From Bacteroidales bacterium (GTDB taxonomy: Bacteria; Bacteroidota; Bacteroidia; Bacteroidales; Muribaculaceae), in contig JAAVFK010000018.1 in assembly GCA_014800785.1 (NCBI GenBank), forward strand, positions 166,118 to 203,230: 37,113 nucleotides of DNA, in the 5' to 3' direction. Position numbers and translations under genes: made by a program. Shown piece by piece: positions 15,427 through 24,268 of this stretch. Each line of letters begins with the position of its first letter. Within the stretch, counting starts at the first letter, position 1. The notes under the pieces were generated by a model, which worked only from the letters and a program-made list of their open reading frames with translations, had not been told where the DNA came from and did no database searches.

Positions 15427-16170
15427 ATGAATATCCGCAACCTGTTCAAGGTAACCGAAAATATAAAAGTGGCCGAGAAGACCTGGAGAATGGTTCTCGA
15501 GGGCGACACGGAGTCAATCAAGGCTCCCGGCCAGTTTGTCAACCTCGAGGTGGAGGGCCACTTCCTCCGCCGCCCCATCTCGCTCTGCGACGCGGCCGAC
15601 GGCAAGATCACACTGCTCTATGACGTTGTCGGCGAGGGCACCCGCGAGATGAGCCGCTGGGAACCGGGTCACGTGACCGATGTCCTCACCGGCCTCGGCA
15701 ACGGCTTCAACCCCGACTGCGCGGCTGAGCGTCCGCTCCTTCTCGGCGGCGGTATCGGCGTCGCGCCCCTCCTTCTGCTCGCCCGTATCCTCGTGGCCAA
15801 TGGAAAGAGCCCGATCGCCGTTCTGGGCTTCAACAAGGCCGAGGACATAGTGCTGGCCGACGAGCTTCGTCTGGCCGGCGCCGAAGTGTATGTGGCCACA
15901 GCCGACGGATCGGCCGGAACCAAAGGATTCGTGACCGACGCTATCAAGGCCCACTGCCTCCCGACCGAATATTTCTATGCCTGCGGACCGATGCCGATGC
16001 TCAAGGCCCTCGCCCTCGGGATGGAGTGTCCCGGCGAGCTCAGCCTCGACGAACGCATGGCCTGCGGATTCGGCGTCTGCATGTGCTGTTCGATCAAGAC
16101 ACGCTCGGGCGCCAAGAGAATATGCAAGGACGGCCCCGTCTTTGCGAAAGAGGAACTCATTTTCGAATAA
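15427..16170 (+). CDS. pyrK: Dihydroorotate dehydrogenase B, electron-transfer subunit
   Basis: The 247-aa subunit carries electrons between NAD and the FMN subunit PyrD. Visible parts are the FAD-binding barrel (FLRRPISLCDA), the NAD-binding turn (LLLGGGIGVAPLLLLARIL), FYACGPMPMLKAL, and a C-terminal 2Fe-2S site (MACGFGVCMCC...RICKDGPVF). The next gene is pyrD, 59 bp away. The 56-bp gap upstream holds a direct repeat, GCACACTCTAAG / GCGCACTCTAAA. Confidence 0.95.
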   Translation: MNIRNLFKVTENIKVAEKTWRMVLEGDTESIKAPGQFVNLEVEGHFLRRPISLCDAADGKITLLYDVVGEGTREMSRWEPGHVTDVLTGLGNGFNPDCAAERPLLLGGGIGVAPLLLLARILVANGKSPIAVLGFNKAEDIVLADELRLAGAEVYVATADGSAGTKGFVTDAIKAHCLPTEYFYACGPMPMLKALALGMECPGELSLDERMACGFGVCMCCSIKTRSGAKRICKDGPVFAKEELIFE

Positions 16171-16229
16171 TCAGCGATTTATGCTTCGCCGCAACCTGCG
16201 TCGGAGCATTCCAAGCAACTTCCAGATAA

Positions 16230-17147
16230 ATGTCTGACAACAAAAAATATGATCTCAGCGTCGAGCTGAGCGGAGTGCGTCTCGACAACCCGGTGATTCC
16301 GGCCAGCGGATGTTTCGGCTACGGCTACGGAATGGCCGAGTATTATGACATCAACTGCCTCGGCTCGATCTCGTTCAAAGGCACCACCCGCGAACCGCGT
16401 TTCGGAAACCCGCTTCCCCGCGTGGCCGAGTGCGAGGCCGGACTGATCAACTCGGTCGGCCTGCAGAACCCGGGAATCCACGCGGTCATAGCCGAAGAGC
16501 TCCCGAAAATGCGCGCGGCTTTCCACAAGCCAATCATAGCCAACATCTCCGGATTCGCTATCGACGAGTATGTCGAGTGCTGTTCGCTGATCGACAAGGA
16601 AGAGCAGGTCGAAATCATCGAGCTCAACGTCAGCTGTCCCAACGTCCACGGCGGCGGAATGAGCTTCGGCACCTGCCCTGAATCGGTGGCCGAAGTGACC
16701 CGCGAGGTCAAGAAGGTGACGACCAAACCCCTTTATGTGAAGCTCACCCCGAACGTGACCGACATCGTGTCTATCGCCCGCGCGGCTGAAGAGGCCGGCG
16801 CCGACGGTCTCTGCCTGATCAACACGATGCTCGGAATGAGAATCGACCTCAAGACGCGCCGACCGGTGATCGCCAACGTGATGGGAGGCTTCTCGGGTCC
16901 CGCGATTTTCCCGGTGGCCCTGCGTATGGTCTGGCAGGTCAGCCACGCATGCTCGATCCCGGTGATCGGATGCGGCGGTGTGGCGACGGCAGCCAACGTG
17001 ATCGAAATGATGATGGCCGGCGCCAAGGCCGTGCAGGTCGGTGCTGAGAATCTTCGCAACCCCTACGCCTGCCGCGACATCATCGAGGCCCTTCCGGCCG
17101 AGATGGAACGGCTCGGAATCACCGCTCTCCGCGACCTGGCAATCTGA
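16230..17147 (+). CDS. pyrD: Dihydroorotate dehydrogenase B, catalytic FMN subunit
   Basis: The 305-aa class 1B enzyme oxidises dihydroorotate to orotate. It shows the substrate-loop motif NVSCPNVHGGG with the catalytic cysteine that marks class 1, NSVGLQNPGI, the Lys-containing VKLTPNVTDI, and the FMN phosphate-binding GCGGVATAANV and AVQVGAEN. The pairing with pyrK confirms the NAD-linked B type; a quinone-linked class 2 enzyme would have serine at this position. Confidence 0.96.
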   Translation: MSDNKKYDLSVELSGVRLDNPVIPASGCFGYGYGMAEYYDINCLGSISFKGTTREPRFGNPLPRVAECEAGLINSVGLQNPGIHAVIAEELPKMRAAFHKPIIANISGFAIDEYVECCSLIDKEEQVEIIELNVSCPNVHGGGMSFGTCPESVAEVTREVKKVTTKPLYVKLTPNVTDIVSIARAAEEAGADGLCLINTMLGMRIDLKTRRPVIANVMGGFSGPAIFPVALRMVWQVSHACSIPVIGCGGVATAANVIEMMMAGAKAVQVGAENLRNPYACRDIIEALPAEMERLGITALRDLAI

Positions 17148-17224
17148 ACCCGGAACGGAGTGACCCTTAATTGACCCGCGACAACAAAAAACAAATTCAA
17201 GAAATCCAAATTACCCCAAAATAT

Positions 17225-17929
17225 ATGCGCGACGTAATCATTGCATGCGATTTCCCTAACGCCGAGGAGACTCTCCGCTTCCTCGACAAGTTCAAGGACG
17301 AAGAGCGCAAGCCTTTCGTCAAAATCGGTATGGAGCTCTATTATGGAGCCGGCAACGAGATTGTCCGCGAGCTCAAGCGCCGCGGCCACAAGATCTTCCT
17401 CGACCTCAAGCTCCACGACATCCCCAACACGGTCAAGAAAGCCATGCGCGTTCTTTCGGCTCTCGATGTCGACATGACCAACGTCCACGCCGGAGGCGGT
17501 GTGGCAATGATGCGCGCCGCCATCGAGGGTCTGACCCGCGAGGATGGTTCGCGCCCGCGTCTGATCGCCGTCACCCAGCTGACCTCGACCTCACCCGAGA
17601 CTCTCAAGAACGAGCTTCTGATCGACACCCCGATGAACGATACGATCGCCCGCTACGCACTCAACGCACGCGAGGCCGGCCTCGACGGCGTGGTCTGCTC
17701 TCCGCTCGAAGGAGCTCTTGTCAAGGAGGCCTGCGGTCCCGAGTTCATGACCGTAACCCCCGGCATCCGCTTCGCCGACGCCAAGGCCGACGACCAGTGT
17801 CGCGTGACAACCCCGGCCCGCGCACGCGAGATCGGCTCAGACTATATCGTTGTCGGCCGTCCCATCACAGCAGCCGAGGATCCCGTAGCCGCCTACCGCC
17901 GCTGCGTAGCCGAATTCGTCGGCGAATGA
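17225..17929 (+). CDS. pyrF: Orotidine 5'-phosphate decarboxylase
   Basis: Last step to UMP. The start is set at the ATG at 17225: the ORF-track start at 17171 is a TTG that adds an unrelated Asn/Lys/Gln-rich leader, while [21 protein letters not shown] is the typical first strand with the phosphate-side Asp. The catalytic [11 protein letters not shown] motif, VHAGGG, and the C-terminal VTPGIRF and [14 protein letters not shown] are all present. The 234-aa length is normal for the bacterial type 1 enzyme. Confidence 0.95.
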   Translation: MRDVIIACDFPNAEETLRFLDKFKDEERKPFVKIGMELYYGAGNEIVRELKRRGHKIFLDLKLHDIPNTVKKAMRVLSALDVDMTNVHAGGGVAMMRAAIEGLTREDGSRPRLIAVTQLTSTSPETLKNELLIDTPMNDTIARYALNAREAGLDGVVCSPLEGALVKEACGPEFMTVTPGIRFADAKADDQCRVTTPARAREIGSDYIVVGRPITAAEDPVAAYRRCVAEFVGE

Positions 17930-17984
17930 TAATGAACTCAGTTTAAACGAGCTCAATAACATCACCAATCATCCCCTTATTATC

Positions 17985-18614
17985 ATGCAGAAAGAAATAG
18001 CCAACCAGCTTCTCAAGATACAGGCCGTCTTCCTCCGTCCCGACGAGCCTTTCACCTGGGCTTCGGGTATCCAGAGCCCCATCTATTGCGACAACCGTCT
18101 TATCCTCACCTCTCCCGAGGCCCGCGATATTGTCGAGAGCGCCATCGCACGCACGATCGCACGCCTCTATCCCCAGACCGAGGTTATCATGGGCACCAGC
18201 ACCGCCGGCATCGCGCACGCGGCTATCGCCGCCCACAAGCTCGGTCTGCCGATGGGCTACGTCCGCGGCTCGGCCAAGGACCACGGTCGCGGAAACCAGA
18301 TCGAAGGCCGTCTTGAAAAAGGACAGAAAGTCGTTGTAGTCGAAGATCTCATCTCGACCGCCGGTAGCTGTATCGAGGTTGTTGAGGCACTCCGCGCCGC
18401 CGGTGCCGAAGTGCTCGGAGTAGTGTCTATCTTCACCTACGGTATGAAGAAAGGACTTGACCGCCTGAAAGCAGCCGAAGTCGAGAACACCTCGCTCTCA
18501 AACCTCGACGCTCTCGTGGAGGTAGCAGCCGAACAGGGATACATCGCCCCCGAAGACAAAGGCCGTCTGCTGAAATTCCGCGACAATCCGTCCGATCCCT
18601 CCTGGCGCGACTGA
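17985..18614 (+). CDS. pyrE: Orotate phosphoribosyltransferase
   Basis: The 209-aa enzyme attaches PRPP ribose-phosphate to orotate. It contains FTWASGIQSPIYCDNR, GTSTAGIAHA, the flexible catalytic loop VRGSAKDHGRGNQIEG, and the PRPP-binding motif VVVVEDLISTAGS. It precedes pyrB by 51 bp and follows pyrF by 55 bp in the same operon. Confidence 0.96.
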   Translation: MQKEIANQLLKIQAVFLRPDEPFTWASGIQSPIYCDNRLILTSPEARDIVESAIARTIARLYPQTEVIMGTSTAGIAHAAIAAHKLGLPMGYVRGSAKDHGRGNQIEGRLEKGQKVVVVEDLISTAGSCIEVVEALRAAGAEVLGVVSIFTYGMKKGLDRLKAAEVENTSLSNLDALVEVAAEQGYIAPEDKGRLLKFRDNPSDPSWRD

Positions 18615-18665
18615 ACGCCGGAGATTTTAACAAGAACCCGGGAAACCCCATAACTACATAATTCA

Positions 18666-19754
18666 ATGAAGCATCTGATTGACCCCACCGACCTTTCGCG
18701 CGAGGAGACCGAAGAAATCGTAGACCTCGCTCTCGACATAATCTCAGACCGCAAGAAATATGCCCACGCCTGCGACGGCAAGAAGCTCGCGACCCTCTTC
18801 TACGAGCCCTCGACACGCACGCGTCTGAGCTTCACCGCCGCCATGATGGAACTCGGCGGCAACGTACTCGGATTTTCCGACGCACAGAACTCGTCGGTCA
18901 GCAAGGGCGAGACGTGCGCCGACACGACCAAAGTCATCAACTGCTTCGCCGACATCATCGCGATGCGCCACTTCGAGGAGGGCGCGGCCCTCGTATCGGC
19001 GATGAACTCGAAAATCCCGGTGATCAACGCCGGCGACGGCTCCCATGCCCACCCGACCCAGACCCTCACCGACCTGCTCACGATCAAGCGTGAGATCGGA
19101 CGCTTCGACAACATCACGATCGGCTTCTGCGGCGACCTCCGTTTCGGGCGTACCGTCCACTCCCTCATCAAGGCGCTCTCCCGCTACGAGGCTGTGAACG
19201 TGGTTCTGATCGCCCCCGAGCAGCTGCGTCTTCCCGACTATATGAAACACGAGGTCTGCGACCTGAACGGTGTTCCCTATCGCGAGGTCGACACTCTCGA
19301 AGAGGTGATGCCGGAACTCGATGTGCTCTACATGACCCGCGTCCAAAAGGAGCGTTTCCTCGACGAAGACGACTATGACCGCGTGAAGGACTGCTTCGTT
19401 CTCGATGCCGAGAAACTGAAGACCGCCAAGCCTGAAATGCGAATCCTCCACCCCCTGCCCCGCGTGAACGAGATCACCGTCGACGTGGACGCAGATCCCC
19501 GCGCGGCCTATTTCCGCCAGGTGGAGAACGGCAAGTTCGTCCGCATGGCCCTCATTCTGAAACTTCTTGAATGGGCAGACCGCGAAGACAAGAACACCGT
19601 TCTCGTTCCCGAAGATGCCGTAGCCGACGAATACACTTGCTCAAACCGCCGTTGCATCTCCAACATGGAGCCGGGAGTGAAGTCTCTCTTCCGCCCCGCG
19701 ACCGACAAGCCGGGCACCTACCGTTGCGTCTATTGCGAGTCGAAGCCGAAGTAA
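18666..19754 (+). CDS. pyrB: Aspartate carbamoyltransferase catalytic chain fused to the PyrI zinc domain
   Basis: Makes carbamoyl aspartate, the first committed pyrimidine step. Residues 1-~305 are a full catalytic chain: carbamoyl-phosphate loop [43 protein letters not shown] and HPLPRVNEI. Residues ~308-362 are extra and match the zinc domain of the regulatory chain PyrI: CSNRRC (Cys325, Cys330) and CVYC (Cys354, Cys357), with a 4-residue and a 23-residue spacing identical to what I recall for E. coli PyrI, plus the shared ISN(M)EP motif after the second cysteine. The nucleotide-binding allosteric domain of PyrI is missing, and no pyrI follows. Feedback control by CTP/ATP is therefore probably lost while the zinc domain may still join catalytic trimers (inference). 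Confidence 0.95.
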   Translation: MKHLIDPTDLSREETEEIVDLALDIISDRKKYAHACDGKKLATLFYEPSTRTRLSFTAAMMELGGNVLGFSDAQNSSVSKGETCADTTKVINCFADIIAMRHFEEGAALVSAMNSKIPVINAGDGSHAHPTQTLTDLLTIKREIGRFDNITIGFCGDLRFGRTVHSLIKALSRYEAVNVVLIAPEQLRLPDYMKHEVCDLNGVPYREVDTLEEVMPELDVLYMTRVQKERFLDEDDYDRVKDCFVLDAEKLKTAKPEMRILHPLPRVNEITVDVDADPRAAYFRQVENGKFVRMALILKLLEWADREDKNTVLVPEDAVADEYTCSNRRCISNMEPGVKSLFRPATDKPGTYRCVYCESKPK

Positions 19755-19767
19755 TCTGAGATTTAGG

Positions 19768-20202
19768 ATGCTACTCGTTCAATTCGCCTGTCTGTTCCTG
19801 TTTCTGGCTCTCGGCGAGCTGATCGTCTGGCTGCTGAAGATACCCATCCCCGGGAGCATCATAGGCATGCTGCTGCTGGCGTTCTCGCTCCGGTTCCGGA
19901 TAGTGAAACCACACTGGATCGAGTCGCTGGCAGACTTCCTTTGCGCCAATCTCGGGTTCTTCTTCGTTCCGGCCGGAGTCGGGGTGATGAAATGTTTCGG
20001 CATCATCAAGGCCGAATGGTGGCCGATAGTGATGGCTACCCTGCTCTCGACCATCATAATCATCGCCACAACGGGCTGGGCCCATCAGTGGACCCACCGG
20101 CTCTTTCACAAAAGAAACCGTTGTTCTCATAGAAAAGATTCCCGACTCAATCATGTCGCAGATGGTGTCGAGTCAGAAAGAAAGGAGATCGAGAAATCAT
20201 GA
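19768..20202 (+). CDS. lrgA: CidA/LrgA family membrane protein
   Basis: The 144-aa protein has four hydrophobic segments and the family pattern LLKIPIPGSIIGMLLLA near the first third, then LGFFFVPAGVGVM. The last ~35 residues are hydrophilic and charged. LrgA/CidA proteins are holin-like or act with LrgB in export or uptake of small carboxylates such as pyruvate. It starts 14 bp after pyrB and overlaps lrgB, so it is likely transcribed with the pyr genes. Confidence 0.87.
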   Translation: MLLVQFACLFLFLALGELIVWLLKIPIPGSIIGMLLLAFSLRFRIVKPHWIESLADFLCANLGFFFVPAGVGVMKCFGIIKAEWWPIVMATLLSTIIIIATTGWAHQWTHRLFHKRNRCSHRKDSRLNHVADGVESERKEIEKS

Positions 20203-20897
20203 TTGAATGGCTAACCTCTCCCGTGACTCTCGTAGCGGTCACGTTTCTGACCTTCCTGCTGGCCAAATGGATTCAAGTGAAGACACGTCTGCCGTTATTT
20301 CAGCCGATTCTTGTCACCATAGTGCTCCTGATATGTCTTCTGCTCTTTCTTGACATACCCTACGAGGATTATGCTGAAGGGGGTGGGTATATCGAGTTCT
20401 GGCTGAAGCCGGCTGTGGTGGCGCTCGGTGTCCCCCTGTGGCGCCAGATGGAGACCATCCGCCGCCAGATGATTCCTCTTCTGATCGCCGAGCTTGTCGG
20501 CTGTGTGGCCGGATTGATCAGCGTAGTCTTTTTTGCCGAACTCTTCGGCGCGTCACACGAAGTCATCGTGTCGCTCGCACCCAAGGCTGTGACTACTCCG
20601 ATCGCCATGGAGATCTCCAACGCAACGGGAGGTATCCCGGCCCTTACGGCCGCAGTGGTTGTCTGCACCGGTATCTTCGGATCAATGGCAGGATTTCAGA
20701 TAGTCAAGCTCAGCCGGGTAAAATCTCCCATTGCCGGTTCCCTTTCAGTCGGCACCGCCGCCCATGCGGTCGGCACCGCCGCCGCTCTCGAACGGGGACA
20801 ACGATACGGAGCTTTCTCGTCTCTCGGTCTGACGCTCAACGGCCTCCTCACCGCCCTGCTTGCCCCCATGATTCTCTCGCTTCTCGGCTACGCCTAA
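20199..20897 (+). CDS. lrgB: LrgB family membrane protein
   Basis: The 232-aa polytopic protein overlaps lrgA by 4 bp (ATGA). Family hallmarks are YIEFWLKPAVVALGVPLW, LAPKAVTTPIAMEISNATGG, and the glycine/histidine-rich end GSLSVGTAAHAVGTAAALERG. It partners LrgA at the inner membrane; plant and Bacillus relatives transport glycolate, glycerate or pyruvate, so a carboxylate transport role is possible. Transcription ends at the palindrome just downstream. Confidence 0.92.
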   Translation: MIEWLTSPVTLVAVTFLTFLLAKWIQVKTRLPLFQPILVTIVLLICLLLFLDIPYEDYAEGGGYIEFWLKPAVVALGVPLWRQMETIRRQMIPLLIAELVGCVAGLISVVFFAELFGASHEVIVSLAPKAVTTPIAMEISNATGGIPALTAAVVVCTGIFGSMAGFQIVKLSRVKSPIAGSLSVGTAAHAVGTAAALERGQRYGAFSSLGLTLNGLLTALLAPMILSLLGYA

Positions 20898-20906
20898 AGT
20901 CATAGA

Positions 20907-20966
20907 TCTACGCATATAATAAAGAGTGTCAGATTATAATCTGACACTCTTTATTATATGCGTAGA
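20907..20966. terminator. 60-bp perfect palindrome, bidirectional terminator between lrgB and cotH-like gene
   Basis: The two 30-bp arms are exact reverse complements with the centre between 20936 and 20937 (GATTATAATC) and no spacer. It begins 10 bp after the lrgB stop and ends 9 bp before the cotH-like stop. Each direction gives a GC-containing core (AGAGTGTCAGA) followed by a T-rich run (TTTATTATAT). Confidence 0.85.
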
Positions 20967-20975
20967 AGTTGGGGG

Positions 20976-22943
20976 TTAGTAGAGGATCTTCCAGCTCTTC
21001 TCGCCGCTGCGGAGGATATAGACACCGTTGGCGGGGAGGGTGATGGAGGTCGAAGCGGGTCCGTTGTAGACCGCACGGCCATCAAGAGTGTAGAGGCTGA
21101 TCTCGCCGTCGCCATCAACATGAAGGAGGTTTCCTTCAACATACCAGCTGACCATAGCCACAGCGCTCTCCGCGACACCGCTGAGAATCGGATCCGAATA
21201 AGGATCGAAGCCGATCACCTGATCGAGATGGGGGATCTGTCCGCGGATATAGCTGCGCACGAACTCCACCTCGCTCTCGTAGCTGCCCATTGCGACGGCA
21301 TTCATGTGGACCTTCTCGTTGAGAATCGGCCAACGCTTGAAGTTGAGGGTCTGCGACTCGTCGAGTTCGGCCGCAGTACGGTCGATGAGTTCGAGGAGCC
21401 AATCGGCCGAGAAACCGGCGCGGCGTGCCTCTCTCCAGATGTCGAGGATCTCAGCCGTCGTGGACTCATCTTTCAGGAACACGCGCTGTGCGAGATAACG
21501 CATGTTGCCGGCAGCCGAAGCCGCTCCGCAGTCCCAGAGATATGAGTTGCCGCTGCGTGAGGTCACCGGATATACGCGCCAGTCATTGTTGTATCCGAGA
21601 TCGAAGTCCCAGACCGGACCGGTGTAGAGCTTCGGATCGTTGCGGCGCTTGATCATATAGACGCTCCAATAGCAGTCGGTGTTACCGGCCACCTCGTTGG
21701 TCAGCATGTGGCGGATGAACGACGGGGTGTCGAACACATCGCGATAGGGATAACCCATTGGTTCGGGATTGTTGTCGCTCGGGAACGCGCGCTCCACTTC
21801 ATTGAAGTAGTCGCGGATATAGTTCAGCTGCTCGGGGGTGATGTCATCCTCGTCGGGAGATTTGAAAGACACGGGGAGAAAATATCGGCTGGTAGTGAAC
21901 CATACCTTCTCCTGGTCAGCATATCCATCGATCTCGCAGAGGTAGCCACCCGTCAGAGCCTCACCGCTGTTGTCTTCGGGAGTCAGTTCGTCGATGTCCA
22001 CACGGTTCTCACGCACGTCAATCTGGTCGCAGAGCTGATAACAACCCTTGTACTCACCGTTGAGCACGACATCGACCGCACGGCAGAAGGGAACGTAATC
22101 CGCACCCAACATCTTGGCCGTCTCGAACGAGAGGATGTTACGCATAAGCGACTTGTCGCCATAGTTGTTCAGAAGGGTCCATTTCTTCGCCTCTGCGGGA
22201 GCGTCGAGTACGGAGGTCTTCTTTTCGAACTTGATGCGGTAGGGTTTCTTGGGAAATTCACGGCTGGCGTTTCCGCGCTCGCGGATACCGGCGCTCTTTG
22301 AGAGCACCTCTTTACCATCTTCGGAGATGATGGTGACCGTACAGGGAATCTCGTGCTCCTTGTCATAGGGAATCTCGCCGTTGACCGTGTTGACATATAC
22401 GGTCGGGAGATTGGTCAGCTGATAATACCGGGAGTCGTCACCCTCGCCGGGCTCGCCGTAGAACTCAAGTTCGGCCACCTGACAACGATAACCGCTGGGG
22501 CCGACATAGCGGACATAGCGGAAGCCGCGCGACACGTTGACGTCAATGTAGTTCATCACGGAGTCTCCCTGACCATCCTTCACGATGGCGATAGGCACAG
22601 CGTCGGAGAAGTCAGGCGAGTTGGCTCCCTCGAAGAGACCGAGGATAACGGCGCGCTCACCGTTCTTGATGTTTCGTGCGGTCCAGCCGATACGCGTGAT
22701 CACGTGGGGCTGTCCGAGATCGAGTCCGCCCCATGTGTAGGCTTTCTCGTAAGTAGCGAAAAAGGTTTCGGGATCGCCGTCGAAAAGATTGACCACGGTG
22801 TTGACGGTCGTCGACTTCATGTTCTTTCCGTAGTCGAAACATTCGGCCGTTCCGATAGGCTGACCTTTGAGGGGAGAGGCGGCGAATGATGTGCCGGCAA
22901 CAGCCAAAACGGCAGCTCCGGCAAATAATCGTTTCAGTTGCAA
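20976..22943 (-). CDS. Secreted CotH-kinase-like protein with F5/8-type N-terminal domain
   Basis: The ~655-aa protein has a signal peptide (KRLFAGAAVLAVAGTSFA), a discoidin/F5-8-like carbohydrate-binding domain (~30-165, ending AELEFYGE), and a CotH kinase domain: RERGNASREFPKKPYRIKF (~221-239), SLMRNILSFE, VVLNGEYKGCYQLCDQID (~292-309) and GPVWDFDLGYNN (~440). CotH proteins are atypical protein kinases of spore coats and many secreted bacterial proteins. The C-terminus (LYTLDGRAVYNG...NGVYILRSGEK) is a sorting-like beta domain. No ATG is available: the frame has a stop 15 nt upstream of TTG at 22943, and CTG at 22937 precedes AAACGA, as if an ATGAAACG start had mutated. The true start is TTG or CTG. 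Confidence 0.87.
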   Translation of the reverse strand: MQLKRLFAGAAVLAVAGTSFAASPLKGQPIGTAECFDYGKNMKSTTVNTVVNLFDGDPETFFATYEKAYTWGGLDLGQPHVITRIGWTARNIKNGERAVILGLFEGANSPDFSDAVPIAIVKDGQGDSVMNYIDVNVSRGFRYVRYVGPSGYRCQVAELEFYGEPGEGDDSRYYQLTNLPTVYVNTVNGEIPYDKEHEIPCTVTIISEDGKEVLSKSAGIRERGNASREFPKKPYRIKFEKKTSVLDAPAEAKKWTLLNNYGDKSLMRNILSFETAKMLGADYVPFCRAVDVVLNGEYKGCYQLCDQIDVRENRVDIDELTPEDNSGEALTGGYLCEIDGYADQEKVWFTTSRYFLPVSFKSPDEDDITPEQLNYIRDYFNEVERAFPSDNNPEPMGYPYRDVFDTPSFIRHMLTNEVAGNTDCYWSVYMIKRRNDPKLYTGPVWDFDLGYNNDWRVYPVTSRSGNSYLWDCGAASAAGNMRYLAQRVFLKDESTTAEILDIWREARRAGFSADWLLELIDRTAAELDESQTLNFKRWPILNEKVHMNAVAMGSYESEVEFVRSYIRGQIPHLDQVIGFDPYSDPILSGVAESAVAMVSWYVEGNLLHVDGDGEISLYTLDGRAVYNGPASTSITLPANGVYILRSGEKSWKILY

Positions 22944-23027
22944 AGTTATTTTAAATTAAGGGGTTAAATAGTTTAAGCGTTAGCTTCCGAACCCTTCTCC
23001 CAAACACTGGGACATGGATCCGGACTA

Positions 23028-23059
23028 CAAAGTTAGTCAATCTTTACTTATTATCCAAA
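23028..23059 (-). promoter_or_regulatory. Promoter of the cotH-like gene
   Basis: On the minus strand TTTG (23059-23056) and TAACTTTG (23035-23028) are spaced by 20 bp, a consensus Bacteroidetes promoter. Transcription would start near 23021, giving a leader of ~78 nt that contains a short ATG-led frame of 11 codons before the non-ATG start. The rest of the 22944-23140 gap holds the ansA terminator. Confidence 0.7.
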
Positions 23060-23067
23060 CAACGAAA

Positions 23068-23096
23068 CGGCGCAGACCCGAGTGGAGTCTGCGCCG
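23068..23096 (-). terminator. Terminator downstream of ansA
   Basis: CGGCGCAGAC pairs perfectly with GTCTGCGCCG around a 9-nt loop, 45 nt after the ansA stop, followed on the minus strand by the T-rich TTTCGTTGTTTGG. It lies directly beside the cotH promoter's -33 element. Confidence 0.8.
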
Positions 23097-23140
23097 AATG
23101 TTTTCTATAATCCATAGGTAAGTGACTGAGCACTACCCTA

Positions 23141-24175
23141 TCAGTCGCTGAGTTCACCGACCATCGAGACCTGAAGATAATTCTTGATCTCGTCGGGGGT
23201 ATATCCGCTGCCGATCAGATACATGAGTTTTGTGATCGCGGCCTCGGCTGTGATGTCGTAGCCGCTGATGACGCCTGCCTGCGAGAGCATATCGCCGGTA
23301 TAGTAGCGCTTCTGCTCGTCGCCGCCGTTCGCACACTGTGTGACGTTATAGACGATCAGACCGCGTTTGACAGCGTCCGAGATCGCGTCAAGGAACCATT
23401 TCTCTGTCGGTGCGTTGCCCGCACCGAACGTGCGGAGAACGACAGCCTTGATACCGGGGGTCGAGAGCTGTGCGCGGACGACATCCTCGGTGATTCCGGG
23501 ATAGAGCCAGAGAACGAGAAGATTGGGATCCATATCGTAGAAAGGCTCCAGGGGAAGCTTCGTGTCGTGTCTGAGCAGATAGGGTTCCGCGTAAGTGATG
23601 TGCAGATCGATCTGACCCAGGACAGGATAATTGAAGCTCTTGAAAGCGTCGAATCCGGTGGATGTAAACTTAGTCGCGCGACAACCGCGGATGATGTAGT
23701 CCTGGAAGGAGATGACGACTTCCTGAATCATCGGATCGCCGTTCTCATCCTTGGCTGCGGCCACCTCGACTGCCGAGATAAGATTCTCCGTGCCATCCTC
23801 ACGGATGTCTCCGATAGGAAGCTGGGAACCTGTGACCACTACCGGCTTACGCAGGTTGCGGAGCATGAACGCGAGGGCCGAAGCGGTATAGGCCATTGTG
23901 TCTGTTCCGTGAAGAACCACGAAGCCGTCGAACTCATCATAGTTGTCTGCAATATCCTTGACGATCTGTCCCCAATAGGAGGGATTCATATTCGACGAGT
24001 CTATAGGATTTGCGAACTGCACGCTCTTGATGTCATATCCGAGTTTCCCGATCTTCGGGACATTGTCCATCAGATGCGAGAAATCAAAGGGCTGAAGACC
24101 GTCAGGGGTCTCTACCATTCCGATCGTCCCGCCCGTGTAGATGATCAGAATTTTTGGTTTATTTGTGTTTTCCAT
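23141..24175 (-). CDS. ansA: Type I L-asparaginase
   Basis: Hydrolyses asparagine to aspartate and ammonia. The ATG at 24175 is chosen over the ORF start at 24211, because the 12 extra residues are unlike the family and MENTNKPKILIIYTGGTIGM places the first catalytic threonine (TGGTIG) at the usual place. The second threonine motif is VLHGTDTMAYTASALAFML, then VVVTGSQLPIGDIREDG. The 344-aa length and lack of signal peptide fit the cytoplasmic AnsA type. It is last of three same-strand genes with a transporter and a glutaminase. Confidence 0.94.
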   Translation of the reverse strand: MENTNKPKILIIYTGGTIGMVETPDGLQPFDFSHLMDNVPKIGKLGYDIKSVQFANPIDSSNMNPSYWGQIVKDIADNYDEFDGFVVLHGTDTMAYTASALAFMLRNLRKPVVVTGSQLPIGDIREDGTENLISAVEVAAAKDENGDPMIQEVVISFQDYIIRGCRATKFTSTGFDAFKSFNYPVLGQIDLHITYAEPYLLRHDTKLPLEPFYDMDPNLLVLWLYPGITEDVVRAQLSTPGIKAVVLRTFGAGNAPTEKWFLDAISDAVKRGLIVYNVTQCANGGDEQKRYYTGDMLSQAGVISGYDITAEAAITKLMYLIGSGYTPDEIKNYLQVSMVGELSD

Positions 24176-24268
24176 AATATTAATTTGAAATTGACTGAAC
24201 CGGGCACTCATGCCAGCAGACCCGGCTCAGACAACTTCTTGAATTAAGATATTAAACGTAAGTGAAGG

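Noticed and set aside
17171-17224. TTG start for pyrF
   Set aside because: It adds 18 residues unlike the family; the ATG at 17225 gives the normal first strand.
18666-19754. Ordinary PyrB with a frameshifted pyrI behind it
   Set aside because: The zinc domain follows in the same frame with no trace of the PyrI nucleotide-binding domain in any frame between ~19580 and 19754; the gap is too short to hold it.
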